This document shows, piece by piece, positions 30,966 through 35,738 of a stretch of DNA of 35,738 nt. Within the stretch, counting starts at the first letter, position 1, and each line of letters starts with the position of its first letter. Below the pieces are notes generated by a model. The model worked only from the letters and a program-made list of their open reading frames with translations, made no database searches and was not told the DNA's origin. This DNA is from CAZFIO01 sp964519585. GTDB taxonomy: Bacteria > Bacillota > Clostridia > Tissierellales > Tissierellaceae. The stretch is from NCBI GenBank assembly GCA_964519585.1, contig CAZFIO010000005.1, positions 1 through 35,738 on the forward strand, read 5' to 3'. Made by a program: the position numbers and the translations under genes.

Positions 30966-30986
30966 CATTTTGACTATAATCCAATA

Positions 30987-32516
30987 TTACAGTATTTCAC
31001 CTATAGCTTCCTCTACCTTGTCAACTATGGTGTTTTCTTTAATTATGTCTTCACAAGCATTCATTCCCACATACATAACAACATCTTCATGAATCCTAGC
31101 TACTCTTTCTCTTATAATATTGTAAGCAATTTCTGTACCCTTACCAAGACCCTTATTGCCTCTTAAATCAATTCCTTGACAAGCAGCCATAAGTTCCATA
31201 GCAAGTACCTTTCTTACATTATCCATGATTTCTCTAGCCTTTCTTGCAGCTATGGTTCCCATGGATACATGGTCTTCTTGGTTTGCTGAAGATGGTATAG
31301 AGTCAACACTTGCAGGATGTGCTAGAACCTTGTTTTCAGATACTAGGGCTGCAGATGCATACTGAACTATCATAAAGCCTGAATTTACTCCGCCTTCTTC
31401 AGTTAAGAAAGCTGGTAAACCTTCGCTTAAGGCTGGGTTTACTAGTCTTTCTAGTCTTCTTTCAGAAATATTTGCAATTTCTGATAGAGCTATTCCTAGG
31501 AAGTCAAATGGTAGTGCCATAGGTTGACCATGGAAGTTTCCACCTGAAATTACCTCATCTTCATCAGCAAAGACTATAGGATTGTCTGTTACTGCGTTCA
31601 TTTCTATTTCCACTTTTTCTTTGATATATTCAAAGGCATCCTTTGAAGCACCATGGATTTGTGGAGTACATCTTAAGGAATAAGCATCTTGTACTCTTAA
31701 CTCCCCTTGTTTTGTAGTATTTTTACTATCTTCAAGGATCCTCAGTACATTGGCTGCAGTAACAATCTGCCCCTTATGGCCTCTTGATTTATGAACCTTT
31801 TCATCATAGGCAGTAGTTATACCATTTAGGGCTTCCATGGTTAGGGCCACTGCTATATCAGCTGTTTTACTTAGGTTTATAGCATCGTAAATAGTGTGAG
31901 CCCCTACTGAAGTCATTGCTTGTGTTCCATTAATCAAGGCAAGACCTTCCTTAGAAGTAAGCTCTATAACCTCAATGCCAGCCTTTTCCATAGCTTCTCT
32001 TGAAGTCATTCTTTCTCCTTTATAAATGGCCTCTCCTTCGCCTATCATGGTTAATACCATATGAGCTAGGGGAGCTAGGTCTCCACTGGCACCTAAGGAA
32101 CCTTTTTCAGGAATTATAGGGTGAACACCCTTGTTTAACATATTTACTAGGGTTTCCAATGTAATCATTCTAATACCTGAGTTGCCATTTGATAAGGCAT
32201 TAATTCTTAAGAGCATTATACCCCTAACAATTTCTTCATCAAAAGGTTGACCAATACCACAAGCATGGCTTATGATAAGGTTTCTTTGAAGAGCCTTGGT
32301 ATCTTCTTCCTTAATAGTTACATCAGAGAATTTGCCAAATCCTGTAGTTATACCATATACAACCCTTTCTTCCTCAACAAGCATATCTACATATTCTCTT
32401 GATTTATTGACTTTTTCTTTTGCTTCCTCTGTCAATCTTATTTCCTTATTGTGTCTTGTGACTTCGATAAATTGGTCTAAATCTAGACTTCTTCCATCGA
32501 TTTCAATATAAGCCAT
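30987..32516 (-). CDS. hutH: Histidine ammonia-lyase
   Basis: The 509-residue enzyme removes ammonia from L-histidine to give urocanate. The residues that form the MIO cofactor are Ala143-Ser144-Gly145 in LGASGDLAPLAH. Also present are VVYGITTGFGKFS, with the catalytic Tyr54, GNSGIRM, QDAYSLRCTPQIHGA, DNPIVFADEDEVISGGNFHG and SSANQEDHVSMG. Length matches the family (about 500-510). The frame opens at ATG 32531, but ATG 32516 has GGAGG with 8-bp spacing, so the product starts MAYIEIDGRS. It follows the transporter gene by 20 bp, inside the hut operon. Confidence 0.98.
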   Translation of the reverse strand: MAYIEIDGRSLDLDQFIEVTRHNKEIRLTEEAKEKVNKSREYVDMLVEEERVVYGITTGFGKFSDVTIKEEDTKALQRNLIISHACGIGQPFDEEIVRGIMLLRINALSNGNSGIRMITLETLVNMLNKGVHPIIPEKGSLGASGDLAPLAHMVLTMIGEGEAIYKGERMTSREAMEKAGIEVIELTSKEGLALINGTQAMTSVGAHTIYDAINLSKTADIAVALTMEALNGITTAYDEKVHKSRGHKGQIVTAANVLRILEDSKNTTKQGELRVQDAYSLRCTPQIHGASKDAFEYIKEKVEIEMNAVTDNPIVFADEDEVISGGNFHGQPMALPFDFLGIALSEIANISERRLERLVNPALSEGLPAFLTEEGGVNSGFMIVQYASAALVSENKVLAHPASVDSIPSSANQEDHVSMGTIAARKAREIMDNVRKVLAMELMAACQGIDLRGNKGLGKGTEIAYNIIRERVARIHEDVVMYVGMNACEDIIKENTIVDKVEEAIGEIL

Positions 32517-32536
32517 TGATAACGCCTCCATTTTTA

Positions 32537-33844
32537 CTATAGTATCATAGCTGCGATTAAACCAAATATAATTAATGGAATATTAAAGTGTAGGAAGGTT
32601 GGTACGCAAGTGTCCCAAATATGGTCATGCTGCCCATCTGCATTTAATCCAGATGTTGGTCCAAGTGTACTGTCTGATGCTGGTGAACCTGCATCACCTA
32701 GTGCTCCTGCTACACCTACTAGGGATGCAATAGCCATAGGGCTAAATCCTAATTCTACCCCTAAAGGTACGAATATAGTTGCTACTATTGGAATAGTTCC
32801 AAAGGAAGTTCCTATACCCATAGTTATTAATAATCCAATCAATAGCATTATAAAGGCAGCTATTAATTTACTTCCACCCATTATACCTACTGAAGCTTCA
32901 ACTAAGGCATCTACTCCACCTGTTGCTCTTATTACTGCACCAAAACCTGAAGCTACTAACATTACAAAGGCTATAAAGCCCATTATGCCAATACCACCTG
33001 ACATCATTTCATCTAACTCACTTAGTTTAAATGAGCCAAATACCATCATTAGTATTAAACCAACTAAGGCACCCAATGGAAGAGAGCCTGTATATAGCTG
33101 AATACCAAAGGCTGCTACTGCTCCAACTAGGGCACCCCATTGTGGTAGTCCCATGGTTGTTTGCATTTCCTTATCTGCTCCTGCAATTGCTATATCTTCA
33201 TACTCTCTTGTCTTACTATAAGTTACAAATATTGCGATTAATAAACCTACAAGCATTCCAAGGCCTGGTAACCAAAGTGCCTTCCAAACTTCAGTGTCTA
33301 CCATTGGAACTCCATTGTCGACTAAGGAACCTGCTACTATACCATGGAATATAAGTCCAAATCCTACTGGTAATGTAACATATGGTGCTTTCAATCCAAA
33401 GGTCAATGCTGTAGCAACTGCTCTTCTATCAATTTTTAACTTATTCATTAAACCTAGAAGTGGTGGAATAAGAATAGGTATAAAAGCAATGTGAACTGGT
33501 ATTAAGTTTTGAGATAAAGAAGCAATAGCTGCTATAATTATTACGAATAATTTCCTCTTATCACTGATAATTCTTCCTATTCCTGTTACTAGTATATCTG
33601 TAACACCAGTGTGACTTATGGCCACTGCTAAAGCACCTAAAAGAATATAAGAAAGTGCTGTATCCGCCTGGCCACCCATACCACCTATAAGGATATCCAT
33701 GATACCATCATCTCCACCTATAGGTATTCCTGCCACCATACCTCCAACTAAAGCTGAAATTAAAATTGAAATTAGTACGTTGATTTTTAAGAGACACAAA
33801 GCTGACATTACTACAACTGCAATTAAAACTGGATTAGTTAACAT
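32537..33844 (-). CDS. NhaC-type Na+/H+ antiporter-family transporter, probable histidine permease
   Basis: The 435-residue protein has about eleven membrane helices, with GIPIGGDDGIMDILIGGMGG near residue 40, ASLSQNLIPVHIAFIPILIP in the first half, and MGIGTSFGTIPIVATIFVPL and GALGDAGSPASDSTLGPTSG in the second. These belong to the Na+/H+ antiporter (NhaC-like) superfamily group that includes Bacillus YuiF, annotated as a putative histidine permease. It lies between urocanate hydratase and histidine ammonia-lyase, so histidine uptake is the likely role; this is context inference. ATG 33844 follows AGGAGGG. It could instead exchange histidine or a product, or plain Na+ for H+. Confidence 0.85.
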   Translation of the reverse strand: MLTNPVLIAVVVMSALCLLKINVLISILISALVGGMVAGIPIGGDDGIMDILIGGMGGQADTALSYILLGALAVAISHTGVTDILVTGIGRIISDKRKLFVIIIAAIASLSQNLIPVHIAFIPILIPPLLGLMNKLKIDRRAVATALTFGLKAPYVTLPVGFGLIFHGIVAGSLVDNGVPMVDTEVWKALWLPGLGMLVGLLIAIFVTYSKTREYEDIAIAGADKEMQTTMGLPQWGALVGAVAAFGIQLYTGSLPLGALVGLILMMVFGSFKLSELDEMMSGGIGIMGFIAFVMLVASGFGAVIRATGGVDALVEASVGIMGGSKLIAAFIMLLIGLLITMGIGTSFGTIPIVATIFVPLGVELGFSPMAIASLVGVAGALGDAGSPASDSTLGPTSGLNADGQHDHIWDTCVPTFLHFNIPLIIFGLIAAMIL

Positions 33845-33952
33845 AATTTCCCTCCTATTTTTTATTTAATACTTTAATTTGGTAAATATATATAGAAGCT
33901 TGCAAGGCTTTATATACTATACTCTAAAAATAATAATATATTATAGTTGGAG

Positions 33953-33980
33953 TTACAGGGGATTAGGTCATCCCCTGTAA
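33953..33980. terminator. Hairpin right after urocanate hydratase
   Basis: TTACAGGGGAT (33953-33963) and ATCCCCTGTAA (33970-33980) make an 11-bp stem with a 6-base loop, 3 bp after the hutU stop. The T run (TTTTTAATC) is on the plus side, while minus continues CTCCAACTATAATATATT. For the minus-strand operon it may act as a processing or partial termination site rather than a full stop. Confidence 0.5.
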
Positions 33981-33983
33981 TTT

Positions 33984-35738
33984 TTAATCAAACTTTTCTG
34001 CAACTAATTTTTTTACTAAGTCCTCATTGGCTACAAAAGGAATAGTTATATGGTCTGTTTCTTTATTATTATCATTATATTTCATTACAGTTTCTATGGA
34101 GTTTTCATTTCTGGCCCAGGCTCTTCTGGCTACTCCACCCATTACATCCCATGGCATGGCAGTGTTTAAAATTTCATCAACTCTTTCGCTACCATCTAGA
34201 ACCATGCCAAATCCACCATTGATTGATTTACCTATACCTACTCCTCCACCATTATGAAGGGCAATCAAACTCATACCCCTAGCAGCATTACCTGCAAAGC
34301 ATTGGGTAGCCATATCTGCCATTACATTAGACCCGTCTTTAATATTGGCAGTTTCTCTAAATGGGCTGTCTGTACCAGATACATCATGGTGGTCCCTACC
34401 TAGCATTATAGGACCAACTTCACCATTTCTAACCATTTCATTGAATTTAAGTGCTATAGCAGTTCTTCCTTCAGCATCTTGGTAAAGAATTCTGGCCTGG
34501 GTTCCTACTACCAGGGCATTTTCTTCAGCATCCCTTATCCAATTGTAATTATCCCTATCCTGGCCTCTTCTGTTTGGATCTATGATATCCATGGCAGCCT
34601 TATCAGTTTTAATTAAATCTTCATGTTTACCGCTTAGGCACACCCATCTAAATGGTCCATATCCATAGTCAAATAACATTGGTCCCATTATATCTTCTAC
34701 ATAGGATGGGAAGATGAAACCATCTGTATCATCATAGCCATTCTTAGATATTTCCATTTCACCAGCATCATATACGGCCTTCATGAAACTATTACCATAG
34801 TCAAAGAAATAGGTTCCCTTTTCTACTAGTCTCTTAATAAGGTCAAAATGATGAACCAAGGTTTTATCCACAAGCTTTTTAAACCCTTCCTTGTCTTCAT
34901 AAAGCATTTTGGTTCTTTCTTCAAAGCTTAGTCCCTGTGGGCAATAGCCCCCATCATAAGCAGCATGACATGAGGTTTGGTCTGATAGTAATTCTAAGTG
35001 TATATCATTTTCTAGGGCATATTCAAGTAAATCTACAATATTTCCATGATAAGCCAGGGCTGTTGCTTTTTTGTCTTCCATGGCCTTTAGGGCAACATCA
35101 AACATCTGTCCTAAATCTTCAAAGGATTGGTCAATCCAACCTTGCTCTAATCTTGTGTTAATTCTTGATAGATCAACCTCAGCTATAATCCCAACACCAC
35201 CAGCAATTTTGGCAGCCTTACCCTGAGCACCACTCATTCCACCTAGTCCTGAACTTACAAACATGTGGCCTGTCAAATCTCCATCCTCTGCTACACCTAA
35301 CTTCATCCTTGCTGCATTTAATACTGTGTTAAAAGTTCCATGAACGATTCCCTGCGGTCCTATATACATCCAACCACCAGCAGTCATTTGTCCATAGTTG
35401 GCAACTCCCAAGGCTTGAGCTCTTGCCCAATGGTCTTGTGTATCATACATACCAATCATAAGAGCATTGGTAATTATTACCCTAGGACTCTTTTTATTTG
35501 ATCTAAATAACCCTAAGGGGTGACCAGACTCAATAACTAAGGTTTGTTCATCTGTCAATTCTTCTAGATATTTCATAGTTAAGTTATATTGCATCCAATT
35601 TTGAAATACCTGACCTGTTTCACCATAGGTAACTAATTCGTATGGGTACAAAGCTATATCAAAGGACAGATTGTTGTCAATCATTACCTGAAATGCCTTG
35701 CCTTCAATACATTTTCCCTTATATTCATCTATAGGTTT
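33984..35738 (-). CDS. hutU: Urocanate hydratase, N-terminus cut by window edge
   Basis: The 584 visible residues run open through the right edge; the Met at 35684 is internal, since KPIDEYKGKCIEGKAFQV precedes it without a stop. The enzyme adds water to urocanate to give imidazolone propionate, using tightly bound NAD+. Family marks are ESGHPLGLFRSNKKSPRVII, YGQMTAGGWMYIGPQGIVHG, FVSSGLGGMSGAQGKAAKI, LLSDQTSCHAAYDGGY with the active-site Cys region, FDYGNSFMK, GPIMLGRDHHDVSGTDSPFR and SLIALHNGGGVGIGKSINGG. The fragment alone exceeds the about 550-residue Bacillus form, so this is the longer (about 670-residue) version seen in anaerobes and some eukaryotes, as I recall. It precedes the transporter, hutH and racemase on the same strand. 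Confidence 0.97.
   Translation of the reverse strand, partial: KPIDEYKGKCIEGKAFQVMIDNNLSFDIALYPYELVTYGETGQVFQNWMQYNLTMKYLEELTDEQTLVIESGHPLGLFRSNKKSPRVIITNALMIGMYDTQDHWARAQALGVANYGQMTAGGWMYIGPQGIVHGTFNTVLNAARMKLGVAEDGDLTGHMFVSSGLGGMSGAQGKAAKIAGGVGIIAEVDLSRINTRLEQGWIDQSFEDLGQMFDVALKAMEDKKATALAYHGNIVDLLEYALENDIHLELLSDQTSCHAAYDGGYCPQGLSFEERTKMLYEDKEGFKKLVDKTLVHHFDLIKRLVEKGTYFFDYGNSFMKAVYDAGEMEISKNGYDDTDGFIFPSYVEDIMGPMLFDYGYGPFRWVCLSGKHEDLIKTDKAAMDIIDPNRRGQDRDNYNWIRDAEENALVVGTQARILYQDAEGRTAIALKFNEMVRNGEVGPIMLGRDHHDVSGTDSPFRETANIKDGSNVMADMATQCFAGNAARGMSLIALHNGGGVGIGKSINGGFGMVLDGSERVDEILNTAMPWDVMGGVARRAWARNENSIETVMKYNDNNKETDHITIPFVANEDLVKKLVAEKFD

Noticed and set aside
32610..33101. Long plus-strand open frame inside the transporter gene
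   Set aside because: It is a low-complexity shadow of the minus-strand membrane protein, without a ribosome site.
33845..33983. Histidine T-box or other riboswitch before the transporter
   Set aside because: No T-box sequence or conserved riboswitch core is visible; only a short hairpin and AT-rich DNA.
28187..35738. Staphylopine-type metallophore cluster (racemase, metal pump, MATE exporter close together)
   Set aside because: No nicotianamine-synthase-like gene, opine dehydrogenase or metallophore importer is present, and terminators separate these units.

Overview
The window reads as chromosomal DNA of a low-GC, anaerobic Gram-positive bacterium (Firmicutes, Clostridia/Tissierellia-like; the rank is inferred from gene content, not from a marker gene). 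Supporting signs are AT-rich DNA, strong AGGAGG-type ribosome sites, Clostridium-type pyruvate phosphate dikinase with its regulator, a histidine-degradation (hut) locus, a chemoreceptor carrying an H-NOX domain, and lipoproteins with a clear lipobox. Almost every gene is on the minus strand. Only the H-NOX chemoreceptor and a nitroreductase are on plus.

Layout. 1-5.4 kb is a corrinoid block: the end of metF, a cobalamin adenosyltransferase, a DsrE-like protein, a LapA-like membrane protein, then an ABC importer (binding protein, permease, ATPase) preceded by a promoter, a cobalamin riboswitch and an attenuator hairpin. 5.4-10.1 kb holds the H-NOX chemoreceptor, an SLC13/TrkA_C permease and a nitroreductase with a perfect 28-bp palindrome over its promoter. 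10.1-14.2 kb is an apparent operon of an extracellular solute-binding lipoprotein, a membrane diguanylate cyclase and a PAP2 phosphatase. 14.3-22 kb is a patchwork of single housekeeping or accessory genes (threonine aldolase, DUF1801 protein, GNAT, AlkD-like glycosylase, S66 peptidase, XRE regulator plus membrane protein, small membrane proteins, a coiled-coil lipoprotein). It is punctuated by two identical 113-bp copies of a GC-rich repeat carrying a REP-like hairpin and five 11-bp units. 22.2-25.7 kb is the pyruvate phosphate dikinase and its bifunctional regulator. 25.8-30 kb is a metal block (HMA chaperone, P-type ATPase with an unusual CPG motif, a small His-containing protein) and a MATE exporter. 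30-35.7 kb is the hut locus: urocanate hydratase (running off the right end), an NhaC-type transporter, histidine ammonia-lyase, and a DapF-fold racemase resembling the histidine racemase CntK.

How the genes work together. The B12 block imports and adenosylates corrinoids, and metF would supply methyl-folate to a B12-dependent methionine synthase if one lies to the left. The hut block would import histidine, deaminate it and hydrate urocanate; the racemase would add D-histidine to the usable pool. The binding protein/diguanylate cyclase pair looks like a ligand-to-c-di-GMP sensing circuit. The H-NOX receptor would steer swimming by O2 or NO. Best candidates for something little described are the racemase-containing hut locus, the binding-protein/diguanylate-cyclase/PAP2 operon, and the 113-bp REP-plus-11-bp-array repeat.
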